Assembly (NCBI GenBank): GCA_021234155.1
Contig: JAJEKV010000027.1
Span: 11,980,716-12,044,715 of the forward strand
Length of the DNA: 64,000 nt
Direction of reading: 5' to 3'
Source of the DNA: Isoetes taiwanensis
Taxonomy: Eukaryota > Streptophyta > Lycopodiopsida > Isoetales > Isoetaceae
Below, piece by piece: positions 45,129 to 58,332 of this stretch. The position numbers and the translations under genes were made by a program. Under the pieces are notes generated by a model. The model was not told the origin of the DNA, searched no databases, and saw only the letters and a list, made by a program, of their open reading frames with translations. Each line of letters starts with the position of its first letter. Positions within the stretch are counted from its first letter, which is position 1.

Positions 45129-46099
45129 TTAGGTACCATGTGCTTGAGATTTGGTAGCATGTTCTTCAAGCCACTGATAAATATCTCCAAAAACTATGCT
45201 AATGTTTTCAGGAGGTTCTCCAACTAACTGATGCCACATTCCTTTGTAGATCTTCAAAGTCTTATCACTGCTGCTAGCTTTATTATACAGAGCTTCACTT
45301 CCTGCAGGATCTGTAACCACATCCAACTCTCCATGCACAATAAGCAAGGGAATATTTATCTCACAGAACCTGGTTTCTAATTCCCTTACAACCCTGAGAA
45401 GCTCTAGAGCAGTTCCTGCCCTTGGCCTGCCAGAGTACCTTATAGGGTTGAGTTTTGCAAGCTCCCTTTTCCAAGGCTCTTTAAAAGACACAGTAGGGAT
45501 GTCTTTGGTAGGAACTATGGGCCAAGTAGGCCCTATCGCGGCAACATAAGAAAGCATGTGCTCAAGGGGCCATGGAGGCTTGAATTTTGGAGAAATCCCT
45601 GTCATGGCACCATTTAGAATTGCTCCACTCCATATATTAGGCTGCTTTAGATGAATAAGCAAGCATATGGCACCCCCTAGAGATTCTCCATACAAAAATG
45701 CAGGCAGATCACTATGCTTTGCCCTAACAGAATCAAAAAATGAAATACAGTCCTCTATGACAGGATTAATGTCTGGAATATAAGCTCTATGGCCCTGTAG
45801 GCTGTCAAATCTGCCATGACCTTGGTGGTCTATGGCATGAACAACAAAACCTGCTTCTGCTATTCCTATAGCAGTGAGCTGCACAAGCCATCCACTATTT
45901 GCGCATAGCCATGGCATACCATTACAAGGCCCTTTGGTTTCTGTCTTTTTGGAACCCAAGAATGTGTGTAAAGATTCATACCCCTTTTGTTGGTTACGTA
46001 TTCTTCAGAGTGTTGAACGCCATGTTTCTGATAGAATTCTTCGGCTGACAAGTCCCCAAACAGACTGTTCGCTGTTGAATCTGAGCATGGATGAGACAT
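45129..46099 (-). pseudogene. Monoacylglycerol-lipase/caffeoylshikimate-esterase-like alpha/beta hydrolase, one frameshift
   Basis: Plant enzymes of this family split monoacylglycerols, lysophospholipids or caffeoyl shikimate. The coding sequence runs without introns from ATG 46,099 to TAA 45,129, about 323 residues, the usual length. The oxyanion motif MVCHGY is near residue 62. One base is missing directly after it (about 45,901-45,906), and the frame resumes as NSGWLVQLTAIGIAEAG. The nucleophile elbow YGESLGG, the acid HGELDVVTDP and the histidine KGMWHQL are present. GHGRFDS replaces the usual GHGRSDG. It may be a retrocopy (no intron, A-rich tract after the stop), a recently broken gene, or an intact gene with an assembly error. 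I cannot tell which family member it is. Confidence 0.85.
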
Positions 46100-46104
46100 T
46101 TTTC

Positions 46105-47640
46105 TTGAAAGTGCAAAACAGATTTATAAAGGTTTATGCATTAGCAAAAATAAGAGTGGAAGCTAGGAGGAGGTGAAGAACAGGGATTATCTGAGCGCCA
46201 GTGGAATCCGACTCAGAAGCGTCTTACCTAACACGGTTGGAAAAAGCTGAGAAAATAATGAAACCAATTGCGTGGACCTTGTGTAGGTGAGCATGGCAGT
46301 ATGGTAAATAACTGCCATGCTCTTGGAAGCCAGAGGAAAATGCTTGGAAGAAGAAGAAGGGTCGAGCTGCGCCATAGCCACGCCTGCACAGGAGCAGCGA
46401 TTTTGGAGCAGTCACCAGCATATGCTAGGCATATGCCGGCATATACCCTGGATATGCCCACATACCCACATAAACGAGGGTTTGCCCCTAGGGGCAACAG
46501 CAAAAATTGAAAAGCCCAAAAAAGAAAAAAGCCACAACCATTGAAAATAAGTTGCACACTTATAGATACAAAAAACTTATCGCAGCCCTTACCTTCCTTT
46601 ACGTAACGTCTTCCCAACTTCGTCCATGCATCTTTGGAACATCACGGGAATTTGAACACGCATTTTGTTGCTTTGTCTTTAGTACGCGCACAATAGAAGA
46701 ATATTGATCATAGCGACTTGTTACGGGAAGATGTTTTGCATTAAATCAAAAGAGCATTTCTCTTCAGATATCGAGGAAAAAGGTGTCTCATCATCATCCA
46801 GTATCCATGTGCTAGAACCTGCTTACTGATCGACAATCACAAGTTCCCAATTTTGGTTTAAACATAAGACAACATTCATACATTAAAAGCTTTATTAATT
46901 ATTGCTATTTCTTATTGCATTCACAAAAATCGATTAATGTCTGTTTACGCCAGTTGATGAGTGATGACACATTTCTTTTGTTTTTAGGCCCTACATCGGG
47001 AACTTTAGAAGATCAATGTAATGAAATTGTCGCTAGCTCATCTTCACGCATAATAATGAGAAACATAAAAATGGAGCAGGATATAGAAAACACAACAATA
47101 AAACTACGAATCTCATGTATACATCAAAAGCGGTTAATAAATTAAGCGAGACTTCCGTTGGTAATTTCATATGAACACTAATTGTTTGCTGAAATCATCA
47201 TTCTACCGGTACTAAGATTATTGCAGGCGGTGCATGTAACGACAAGCTTTTGGCATATATGCAAGCGAGCATTTACCATATGCATTATGATTTGCTAGAA
47301 CTTGTGCTCCCAATTTGATTCGTAGAGCGAGGCACTCAAATACCACTAGATTACTTGAGTACGGAAATGCCCCAAATGAAGAACAATATCTTGTGGGCCA
47401 AGACCACAATCGACCAAAACCAGCGTCCTTTGAGAATCCCAAATCACGGAGTCACGATCTATCTCGAGCAATTGGGCATGTTGCTATCTGCCAAACTCAT
47501 AGGGGGCTGGTGAATCCTTGATCTTCTATGGCAATATCTGGAAAGATTTGATGAGGGAACTTCCCCATCTTTGCATGAACATCAACCATGTGTTTCCTTA
47601 TAGCCTTGTGTTAGCTTACACAACATCTCACTAGAATGGC
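46105..47640. other. Upstream of the lipase-like gene; nothing recognised
   Basis: No gene. At about 46,420-46,465 a run of CATATGCC/GGCATAT palindromic units occurs (GCATATGCTAGGCATATGCC and following). Overlapping frames at 46,187-46,617 on both strands are shadows of each other without domains. Confidence 0.45.
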
Positions 47641-47649
47641 GGTCATGAT

Positions 47650-48447
47650 TCAATGTTTGAAGCCCCAATTGAGGAAGTTTAACCCGGATGGGAGATCTTA
47701 AATTTATTGCCAGTAAAAAGCAAGAAGGGCGAGATTGTGCGCAAAAAGAAATGGCGAAAAATTTGAAAGGACAAACCGGGCCTGTGAGCAGCTTTCACAA
47801 AGCTCGGAAAAGCGGGGATATTCAGCCCAAATCATTCATGGCGGATTTGATGTATTGGCCAGTTCAAGCATTGCTTTCGGATGTGAAGGCGCAAGAAAAA
47901 TACTCACCGGATGAAGCATCCTCTAGCTTTAGTTTTGAGTACATATGGTAGCGTGGCGGATCGAAAAGTTAACCACGGGATTTCTTTTGCCAGCCCATTG
48001 ACCTGAATGGTACGTAAACCATAAGCCAATACCGGAACGAGGACTGTTTCCCTCAAGCGATGGCAAAGCGGCATCTTGAGAAGATAGCGAGGCACTTACC
48101 TCTTGGAAAAAGAGGAAGGAGTCTCCTTGTAGTACCTTTTTCGCGGATGTGCGGCTTGGGGACCAAGTTAGCGGCGGGAAGACATTCCTTCACCTCTACC
48201 TTTATCCATCGGTATTTTCGGTGGTGTTTCTAGTGGCATCTTCTACATGCATCATGGGGTTCTTTTCCTTTTTGATGATCTCCTATAAGTGATGTTGTTT
48301 TCTACCTCCATGCACAGGTGGTTTTAGTACTTGTGCTTGGAACATGGTTAGGCTATATGGCTATTATAGAGCCATGAATAAATGTATTTATTTACATATT
48401 ATTAATAAAAATAAAAATATCTTGCCCTCAAAAAAAAAAAAAAAAAA
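47650..48447 (+). mobile_element. LINE 3' end with poly(A) tail
   Basis: The end reads AATAAAAATATCTTGCCCTC followed by at least 18 A (48,429-48,447), typical of plant L1-type 3' ends. The preceding 300 bp have the T/G-rich composition of such 3' UTRs. The 5' limit is uncertain; the plus frame 47,688-47,951 has no recognised motif. Confidence 0.55.
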
Positions 48448-48449
48448 AG

Positions 48450-51400
48450 CCCTTTAAAAAAGCGGCCTTTGTTTATCAACCTTGAAGGGCTCTAGGCCAA
48501 CTGTCCTTCCCTCACGAAACACATGCTCCTATGATGAAATGCTCACGTTATTTAAAAGAATGAAACTTCGGCTATGCAGTGCCTACATGTAATACCCGAT
48601 CGCCACCACCTGGAGAAACTTGAGGTCAACATCCGGGCATCTAGTTGCGATGGCATTGTTAGCGTTAAATTCGAAGCTCATTTGCTTTCGCCCGGAATGG
48701 GGAAGGCGCGGAAGGCTGGAAGCGAGGCGGAATCTTGCCTTTGAAGAGAAGCAATGTATATGGCGTCACATCGTTACATCAGTTTTTCTCGGAAGCCCGG
48801 TTAAACTTGGTTGAGTTGGAGCTTAAAGGAATTGACCACCGCGTGTCGGCGGGAGCTTGTCTCAAATAAATAGTATCAAATAAATAGGAAAAGTTTGGAA
48901 AATTGTCAGCGCTTTATATATGAATGAAAACCTTGACAAAATTATTACCCATTCACTACAAACATCGGCTTCATTTACAAGGCAAATAATTACAAAGGCA
49001 CGCTAGCTTCAAGAAGCTAGCAAAACCATATATCGGGGAACATAAAACTACACCAACAACAAGAACCGTGTGAAGACACATACAACCACGCATGCATGGT
49101 ACTCACATGAGCAAGAGCAAGAGCAAGCGACTCAAAGTCCTTAAGCTTCCACAGCGGAAGGCCCGGCGCCTACGATTCATCTATCGGCATGAAAGATTCT
49201 CCTTTCCTTACGAGACACATGAATACCGGGGATCATCCATAAGCCTTGGACATTCTTCAAAGGATATCAAAAGCATTAAGTCAAAGCAATGCGCAAGTCA
49301 TGGATTATCGCGGCGTGGGTGTTGCTTATCCATTTCTGCTGGATCAAAAAGCGGGCCTACGCGCCGCGGGAGGAGCGGCAACCTCTATTTCCTTACGCAC
49401 GGTGCACTTTCGGACTCACTATCTAAAGAAACAAGCGGCGAAAACAACTTCGGCAACCCTTCCTTCCACGATCCTGCGTGGGACTGCATCAGCAAATGAA
49501 AGAGTAAATATGCATGGGGCATAAACCATCATAGAACGAGAACATACAACCAAAATAGATAGCAAGCGTGTTATCATCTAAATCGGGGAGATGTAATCTT
49601 GAAGCGGTAACACATCGGCGTTCACGGGGAGCAATAAAACCAGGCGTCTCCTCTCGTACTCCTCGCCTTCCCCTCCTCATCTCCTCCACTCTCGTCATCC
49701 CCCATACTATCCGGGACCATCCAACTCATCAAGCTCCTAAGATCAATGTAATCATCCCAAAATCTCGCTGCTTTTACCCACCGCGCTCCAGCGGGGCGGT
49801 TCCATCTGGAATACCATAGATTCACGCACCTCACATCTTTGATGGAAGCATGAGATGGATCTAGAGTCAACCTCCATCTTGCTTCTACTCTCTCATATAC
49901 AGCGTTTAGCGACAAAACCAGCACTTTCGACAAAATGAAGCCACCCGTTCTCAACATTCTTGCAATCATTATAACAAAGGAATGGAGTCCTCTGTTTAGA
50001 CCATGTCTGAATATAAATGTTTAGCCCTCTTGCATTAGATTTCTATTATCCAAAACTACGGTGTTCTTGATTTCACCCGGCCCGTATAAAGCGTACAAGT
50101 TCTTCCTCTTTCCATCACGCTCACTTGATCACTTCCCTTTATGTGATAACAAAAATGTAGTTACCAATATCTTTTAAGGCGGTACCCAACCATGCCTTGA
50201 AGCAATGGAGGCGAGTATCCTTTAAAAGCTTTATACATGATAACACCACCAGGTGGTCTATGATCTGCCCAATCAAGCCCGGTTCTTGGATGAGAATTGT
50301 GAGGCGTAGGTGTTGTCAAGTTCATTAAAAGTGGCTTGTACATGCAAATGATCCAACTTCGGTCCACTGGCTCTTGTGCCACAATCCGGCAATACAATGC
50401 TTTCGTCCAAAATTTGCAAGTTCCAATGTACCGCGCTTAAATATCTGCACTTTGCAACACTCCACGATCCGCAGCTCAAATCCGTGATTGTGGACTTCTC
50501 TACCTCGAAGGCGCTCTCTTCTTTAGCCGCTTTTGCTTTTCATGGCATCCTCGGCCTTCTTCTTTTCCTTCTCTCGCCTTAGCAACAACCTCCTTCTCCA
50601 ACCTCTCCATCACATTTCTCCATTCTAGCTCTTTTCCTATCGGCTCTTTCCTCCTCCTTTGCCTTCTTCTCCTTCTCTTTCAATTCAGACCTTCTCCTTC
50701 TTGTTCAATTCCTTCCGACCATAGCGCCTCCTTTCTCCAATGAATCCTTCCTTGGGCCCCCTTCTTCCTACACGCCCTTGACATATCCTGGCGGCATCGG
50801 CCAAGAATCGGCTTGACCCCTACGCCCGGTGGGGAGGCACCTCCGCGAGCTTCATTTGTGGAGCGGCCCATTTACATGGGATGCAAGCTCTTCTCTCTCC
50901 TTTGCTCTAGCGGCGACAAGCGAACTGCTCTCACGGAGGGCGACCTTCCTCATCCATGCAACCAAAGCGACTCACGGATTCCTAGCTAGCCTTATGAAGC
51001 ATCATACTTGCAAGCAAAATCTCATTTACACGAAGATCCCTGCTTGAAGAAGCCGTCTCATGCATCCAGCGACTAACGACTTCTGGCAAGCGACTAGAAA
51101 TGGCAACCCCAAACATCTCGGAAGACCCGGTTGTTGCTTTCGACCACCCATTCCGGCAGCCACAAAACACCCATTCCGTGACTTCCATCCGGCCCGGTTC
51201 TGGCCGGAGGAACTGAAAAAAAAGGGACAACAAAAAACAAAGCGAGGAAGACCATGGGTAAAAAAAAACGTGTCCTATTTTAAAATTTTCAAACCCAACC
51301 TAAAAGAGCAACCCTCGCCAAAACATTGGGCAACCTTCTTAGGAAAATTTTACTACCTGAGTCCTAAAACCATTGAATTTATAAAATAAAATACTAACTT

Positions 51401-51600
51401 AGCGGGGCATAAGTTGGAAGTTTGTAAATTTTTGTTTTTCAATGAGAAAAGTGTGTAATAACCTTTTATTATATATAAAAAAAAAAATCTAAACATAATG
51501 ATAGTGTCTAGTGTTGCTTTCGGGGATTAGTTCGATAAAGGTCTTAAAAAAATGAAAAAGAACAAATATTGCTTGGGGTTGAATTTTTATTGTTAATATC
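48450..51600. other. Repeat-like DNA without recognised genes
   Basis: Several frames of 60-135 codons lie on both strands (for example 49,092-49,499 plus; 49,969-49,622 minus; 51,060-51,389 plus). None shows a domain and they overlap one another. At 50,560-50,700 the minus strand is purine-rich and would encode a Lys/Glu-rich helix, but the frame is not long. The 3' terminus of the neighbouring Helitron should lie in the right-hand part; I could not identify its CTRR end or hairpin. Confidence 0.4.
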
Positions 51601-51611
51601 TTGGAAATTAC

Positions 51612-54600
51612 TCATTGAAGAAGTAGTGAGTTAAGGAACAATTTCATCCGTGGGATCTCTTTGTAGACTACATTTGGAGTGAATCTTCTATTGTTTTTAA
51701 TAGTGCTCCTTGCCTTGAAGTGTCTGAATATAGACTTTGACTCCATGTTGTGTTTTGTGCACCTTGAGAATCGCGACATAGAGCTGGCCATGTGCAAAGG
51801 CGTGATGTTGGGAGGTAGATGCCAGCGGAGGGTCATGGGTAGCCTTGCGACTTGTTTATAGTCGCGCCGAGAATGCGAGTGCGTAGGGGAACTACCTTGC
51901 GGAAGGGGAGGAGAAGTGCGTTATTTGATAGCTCCGGGGTTATTCTTGGTATGAGAACCCTTGTTCCTTTATAGGTGCCCATGATTATCTCTGCATCTAT
52001 GATTAGGTGGGTGCACTTTTGATGTGCAGGAGATGGGTGCCATTGCAAAGACCCTTCTTAGGGTCACGAGTAGGATGATAATGGCACCATCCTTAAATGC
52101 GACTTATCTTTTGGTGGCATGCCCGAAGGGGTCGGTGGTTGATGAACTCGGGTGGAAAGTCCCTTGTAGCATCTTAGCCTTCCATTGATGGCTCTATGCT
52201 TGTATCGTTATGGAGTTGTCCATGTAACCTTAGAAGGATCTTATTGTTGATCCTCGGTGTGTCTTCATTCTTTGGTGTTAAGATGGCCTTGTCATACAAC
52301 AGGTGCACATTTGCCTCTGTCATTTCCTTGCCAAAGATCTTTGTCAATCGTCTTCTTCCACAACAGGTCTTGGTATCTCAACCAAGTGATGGTGAGGCCA
52401 CGGCTCATAATATTAGTATAAAATAAATAAAAGGAAAAAAAAAAAAAACAAAGGGGAGGGCCTTTCAGCGTTCCCTTTTGGATCATCCATCGATTGATGG
52501 GCAAGCGGCTAGAGGCGTGGCGGAGATGAGGCTATTACGCCTCACCACTTAGGATCAACGGCGAGGATGGAGCAAGGAGTTGGGAATGGATAACGAGGCT
52601 AGGATGTCTTCGTTACGTGAAATTGATGTCATAGGCTTTTATCAGGGATTTTCCAAGGTTACCTGTATGCGGTTTCAATTTTGATGCGGTTTGGTTTGCC
52701 TTCTTTCTTTTTTCCTTACGGTTCTTCTTAAAAGGTTAAACCATTACTTGAGGAATAGGCTTGGAAGGCCCTTCCACGTGGGGGGATTCTTTGAGCACAG
52801 GCCGACACAGGAAATCCGTTCCCATTACCAAGGCAGTAGCGACCAATTCGAGAAGGTTTGCTCATCTTTTTTACCCGCATATTTTGTGTCAACTTGTAGA
52901 TCTTGAAGTTAGTCCAATGGGTTCCTCTTGACACACCGAGATGACTTCCGTCCTTGTTGCATGTTTGACCATAGGCAATAACCTAACATCCAAAATCGCC
53001 CGCCGGTGAGCATTATCATTCCCTCAAATGACCTCTCATCTTGGCGTATCTCATGTAAAACCCACGACTGGCGGTGAGTGCATATGCGTCTCGGACCATG
53101 ATGCTTGCCTTTCTAAATTACCTACGCTTGTTGGCTTATGCGCTTGATCTGGGAGCGCATCTTGTGTGTCATGTTGAGTGGTAGCAGAATGTTGAATGAC
53201 TGTTTGTGCTCCTTTAAGAGGGCGGCAATGCTGTCTAAGCCAGATACAACGTCGGCGCCACATCCTCTTAGTATACTAATCCAGACTATTAAAGAGGAAC
53301 ATCTTGCACATGCCTCCGGGCCATTCACATTGATACATGGTACTTGATGTTGGTTGATTGCATCGAGGATAATGTCGACTCATTTCTGCTTCGTTGTTGA
53401 GCTTGTTGTAGTTTTCTGTCTTTCTATCAACTCCTTTTATCGAAGGTGGGTTCATTTGAAAGGTGCCTAGAATGTCTAGCGTAGTTACGAGTCCAAGTTC
53501 TTTGTGCGTCGCGGCCACACTCATACGGAAGATAATGGAGCGATGTCCCTTTGGTGCATGGTTATAAGCTTTGCTCTTGTGGCATCTTCGTTTGGTAATC
53601 TTGTCGGTATTTTGTCCTTGAAGAGCTCCCCATAACCATTGGATCTTGTGGATCATTATAGGCAAATGAAATGAATGCAAATGTTTGACATAGCTGCATT
53701 GGCATGCGGAAGATGCTCACATCTTCGGGCGTCTTCCCATTCGACATCATCTTCGATGGTAGAGCTCTTTGGCGGCTTCCTTGAAAGTTGAGCATAGTTT
53801 TCCATTGGCCAGTGTGCGCATGTCTTCAAAGCTGGTTGTGCCCTTGATAACAACAACGGGGAGGAGGGGTAGTAGCGCTCCGCGGAGTCCTTAGAACCAC
53901 ATTGTACATTAGTGTCACTTTGGCTTGAATTTTCCATCCACCCTTTCAGGGTTGGCGTGTGAACTTGTATCTTGTGGGATCTCGGATAAAGTGTCTGATG
54001 TGCATTTGGGTCATTCCTATTTAACTCAAACCATCTTTGTCAGCATTATGCGCCAAATCTCCCATTGATGGCTTCTCTTTTGTTGGCCTTCTTGATAGTA
54101 AAACTGACTTGGTTGTTGGGCAAATGAACATGTAGCCTATGTATTGAATGAGAGTTGCCATGTATCTTGAACCCATATAACCTCCACATGGCTTCGAGGT
54201 GCAAACACATATCTGATGTCAAGGTATTGCTTTCGATCTCGTCCGATCTAAGTCCCAATTGAATGTGGATGTGGATTCATCGGTGGCTCGGTGACCTTGA
54301 TAGATGCTCAATCATACCCTTTGTGGATGTACTTGTAGATGTACCCACGACGCTGCTTGGGCCTTGAAACATTGCTCACATTGATATGTGCCATTATTTT
54401 TGTTAGCCATCGATTGTGGGGTATTATCCTTCTATTATCAATAAGTGTCACCCCTCATAAAAATATGGCATGTGTCGTCTTACGTACTTTGGATAGCCAT
54501 TTTGTGTTGACTCTAGTGTGCTCATTAAATGGTTTGGAAATCCCTTTATGCATTCCTTTGTCGATCTTCCTTTCTTCCAAAGGAGCTTTAGAGGGTCGAG

Positions 54601-55372
54601 TGGGCCACATGGGCCATGGACCATATGCTTGATGACAATCTCATAATACGGTCGGTTTTTCGGAGACATGGTACCTGTCTCTGATCTTTGTCAATGGCGC
54701 TATTCGAATTTTGTCTTCTTGCTCAGAAGTCATGAGGGAGGTGGCAATGTGGAAGCCCTTCAATTACTTTATAGATATGCGTGTGCCTTCACACCTTGCC
54801 CAAGATATCGGTTTGCAAAGTGGTGGTGGAAAGAAGCGCCTGAGCTTTGTGTGATATCTTGGCGTGCAATCAAGTCGTATCATGTGGTTGTTGTCCATGG
54901 GCGGGGTTTGTCTAATCTCTATCGAATTTGGGTTTGCGGGTAAATGTCACAAAAGGGTAAAACGCTTTGCCAAATCTTGATATCAAGGCCATTGAGTCCT
55001 GGTAGTTTTGTTGCATTGCTCTTGGCTCCCATTGAGCGAAGAGGCATGATGACCAGCTTGCCAAATCTTAAGCCTCTTACAGCTACTGCTTCATGGTCTA
55101 TGTAATCGATGAGGCCTTGATAAACTCAACTTCCTTGACTTCCTTTGATTTTGCTTGATCAGTTCAAATTGTTTGCCTCCACTCGGTAGACATCAACAAT
55201 GAATTGTTGCATTAGCGTGCATACACAGCGATTGGATTGCAAGTTGGGCTCCTTCTTTATTTGTAGCCGATAATTGTAGAATGGAAGCATACCATATTCC
55301 CGCTTCAAAGATGCCGAAGCAAAAGATGCCGCCATTCTCCAGCCCTGATCACCATCTGTAGAATGGGATAAA
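51612..55372 (-). mobile_element. Helitron Rep/helicase gene, nearly full length but frameshifted
   Basis: Rolling-circle transposase remnants read in order down the minus strand. N-terminal Helitron domain: MQQNYQDSMALISRFGK and FVTFTRKPKFD (about 55,000-54,930), then EGLPHCHL (near 54,755), the HUH two-histidine motif. Then YEIVIKHMVHGPCG (54,640), MCLHLEAMWRLYGFKIHG (54,210) and NDPQDPMV (53,660). PIF1-type helicase: a broken Walker A (NGPEACARCSS, near 53,320), IPLNMTH-like and DERSFEGMIML segments, LTQNMR (52,890), AILTPKNEDTPRINNKI (52,290), TRVLIPRITPELSN (51,960), ATINKSQG (51,850), and a stop near 51,612. At least several frameshifts separate these, so it is inactive. Terminal 5'-TC and CTRR-3' were not located. 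Confidence 0.88.
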
Positions 55373-56143
55373 TCAAGAGATCAAGACTGACTCGAGGCAT
55401 TTGATACATTCAATTATTGTATCAAAAACCATCTAGTGGATCTGAAAAGTTGAGTCTAAGCGGACATGTTATATCAGGTCTAAACCTTAAAAGAAAAGAG
55501 TATACAAGAAACAAAAGAAGAGATAGAAGCAAACCCCGCAAATGTAGAGTTGTGCTAGCATTTACATGGGGGGAGAGAAGGATGAGAGGTGGATAGAGTC
55601 AAATAGTTAGATGTAGACTGCTTTTGCTGTTATTTCTTTTTCCTCCAGAACTAGAAAATGAGATGATTTTCTTCAAAAAATTAAAAACCTGATAAGGGTA
55701 TAGGAAACAGATGAGCACCATAACAAATTGATCATGCCATATTTCCTCACCCTTGTATAACTTCGTTGGTTGTGGATCTTCGATCGAATGCTTAGGATAA
55801 CTATTCGGAAATTTGTTCCAAAAAATATTTTATAATATAGATTGGAAGTCGAGGTAGATCTTAGGCTTTAAAGATGACCATTAATGATAAATACATGATA
55901 GTCTATCATTTCAAGAAATTTGTAGAGCTTTAACACCACCTTCTTCTCGTTTTCTAAATGTGGATTGCCTCTAATTCGATCGATGATTGTTGAAGAAGAT
56001 AAGATCTTTTGTTTTTTAGTGTGTACTATATTGTATTTTAGTATACTGTATATGTTGAATCAAGAGGGTCATTTTCGTCATTTTGTTGTATCTAAGTGTC
56101 CTTAATGCACTATCATAAGGAGCCTTCTTAACTATAGTGATGG

Positions 56144-58322
56144 GCAAAGTCTTTTAGGTCCCATCAGAAAATTTCTTATGGTTATTTTGACTAGTAGGAT
56201 ATCTTATGTTTAGAGATGGGAGTTTCCATTGTCTTGATAGAAAATCATAAGAAAACCTGTCAGAAAAATTCCTACAATATGCCAACTTAACCGAAAAATT
56301 TGCAATTTCAACCAATTGGTTTATAGTGTTCCCTGGACTTTGCCCAACAATGCCTATCTATATGTCCGAGTGGTCCACTGTGTTCAATTGACCACGTGTT
56401 CCTAAAGTACATAAGCTTAAGTGGTCTCAATAAAGTTCTATCCAATGGTGATGTCATACACAACGACGCCAACATCTCTTACTTGGCATGCACCCTTCTA
56501 CCTTACTTATTGATTTGGTAACATAACTAAAGATACCTCCCTTCAAAACAATTTATTTATGTTATGAGTTGGCCTCCATTGTGGTAGTAGAATATAAATT
56601 CCTTTGACATTCTAGAATGCTTGTACTTTGATAGGCATGAAGCGCTTGGCATATGGGATCATGGGGGGCACGTTCCATTTCCTAAATGGAGGTAGGGATG
56701 ACAATTAATAGATCAAAAAACCCAAAAAGCATTCAGGCTAGATAAATTTGCAACACCAAACTATGCTTCTGCATTAAACACACAACCCATTTCCTTGGTG
56801 TTTTGTATGTACAGGAGTGTCCGTTTATGGGACATTCTTAAGATGGAAACACGGCGATGCTGTGGAGTGTGGAGCCCTGTTGACATCTCAGAAATGTCCC
56901 TTAAACAGAATGTCACCTAAAGTGGCATTCCTGAAACGTGAGTGCAGGTTAATCACCATTTCGTGCAAGTAAAATTGTCGGAATGGAAGGTAGAACCGAT
57001 GGAACGCAATAGAATCGATGGAATGCAGAGTAACAATGTCAGCAGAAGCGTAAAAACTGTTGGAGGCGATTGCGGTGACCGGACAACGATTTTCGGTCGA
57101 TGTCCTAGAAAAGAAACAATGCCAGATGGCATGATGAGATGGACAAGGAGGCCGAATGGTTATTACATGATTTTACACATATTATGGCTAACGCTTGTAT
57201 TATGGCTTCTCGGCCATTGGATAAGGGCACATTTGGCAGCATATTCCCCATCCATGAATCCAGAGCGTTCAAAGCGGGTCTTTTGCAGGTCAAACTGGCC
57301 CCTGTTGACCCGACTTTTAAGGGGGCATTATTAAGGCACAGACCATTGCATAAAATAGTAACTGGATAAAACAGTATTCTCGCTTTTGTACAATATAGTA
57401 TGAAAGCAACAGAACAGATTACTGTATAATGTTTCCGCAATCAAAAGAGTATTCTTGTAACAACTTATCTGAACCTTCACAATTTAGTTTAATTTCTGAT
57501 CCTGATAGAACTCAGGCTTGCAACAGACCAGGGCTTGGGGAATCGAACCCCAACAAGAATCCTATGCCCTTGGCTCACCTGATCAACCAGCCTTTGAAGA
57601 TCTTCAACAAGTGCTCAACCCCTACAAAACACAGATTATCCAGAAACCCTGAAGGCAATAGGTCCCTCCTTTCATCTGTATCACAGAAGAATTCAAACAC
57701 CTACAAGCCGTCATGGCCACGACCCCTGTTTTTCAATGACAAATTGCATCCGAGCTTTCCTTTCCTTTCCTTTGCAAGCTGAACTGTCAAAATAGACCAA
57801 AAGCAAGCAACAAGAAAAGAAAAACGACCCCCCATAGATGCCACAGTTCCTACAGAAGCGCCATACTTGCCATAGTTCCTACAGAAAAAATGGAGCGCCA
57901 CAGTGCCTGAACAAGCATGGAGGCGCCATAGCCGCCATAGCCGCCTGCTGCATCGGCATCCTTTGAGCCTAAACGCCAGAGAAATAAAACCCCAAATTCA
58001 ATTCTTCTATTTCGAATCCACAGTGCCACCGTCAGCATTTACGGTATTCTTATACGAATACCATCCAAAACCTTTGACAATCTTAGGTTATAAAGATACG
58101 GTTCGTGGTTCGTGATCGGGCAAACATTATTATACGTCCCCTAATTAGGAGCTAGAAATTGCCAATGCAGAAGCATAGTTCAGTGTGGCCCATTGAAGCA
58201 TGCTTGCGCATGTCGATAAACAGCCGTAAGGGCTGGAAATAGTGTCACCTTAGATATATTGTCGTGGCAGAATCACAGCCGTTGGAGGTCTCATGGCCTC
58301 AGTTCAAGCATGACGAAAAAGT
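56144..58322. other. Upstream flank of the unknown gene, copy B
   Basis: Same content as 23,052-25,229: no gene, and the tRNA-like SINE head at 57,539. The 130-codon frame at 56,942-57,334 exists only because of small indels relative to copy A and has no domain. Confidence 0.5.
57515..57605 (-). repeat. tRNA-like SINE head with B box, copy B
   Basis: GGTTCGATTCC on the minus strand at 57,549-57,539. It reads CTGGTTGATCAGGTGAGCC upstream, where copy A has CGG in place of CTG or CAG. Otherwise as in copy A. Confidence 0.4.
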
Positions 58323-58332
58323 GACACGTGTC
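58323..58332. promoter_or_regulatory. Palindromic G-box upstream of the unknown gene, copy B
   Basis: Identical GACACGTGTC about 300 bp before the start codon, in a flank that is almost unchanged from copy A. Confidence 0.45.

Noticed and set aside
46187-46617. Protein-coding frames just upstream of the lipase-like gene
   Set aside because: Four frames on both strands overlap here, driven by GC-rich palindromic GGCATATGCC units, and none has a domain.
49092-51389. Candidate genes in the 49-51 kb block
   Set aside because: Frames of 60-135 codons overlap on both strands without motifs. Composition resembles the error-prone or decayed repeat DNA seen elsewhere in the window.
56942-57334. 130-codon plus frame in copy B
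   Set aside because: In copy A the same DNA is split into two frames by indels in a difference cluster, so the open frame is not conserved.
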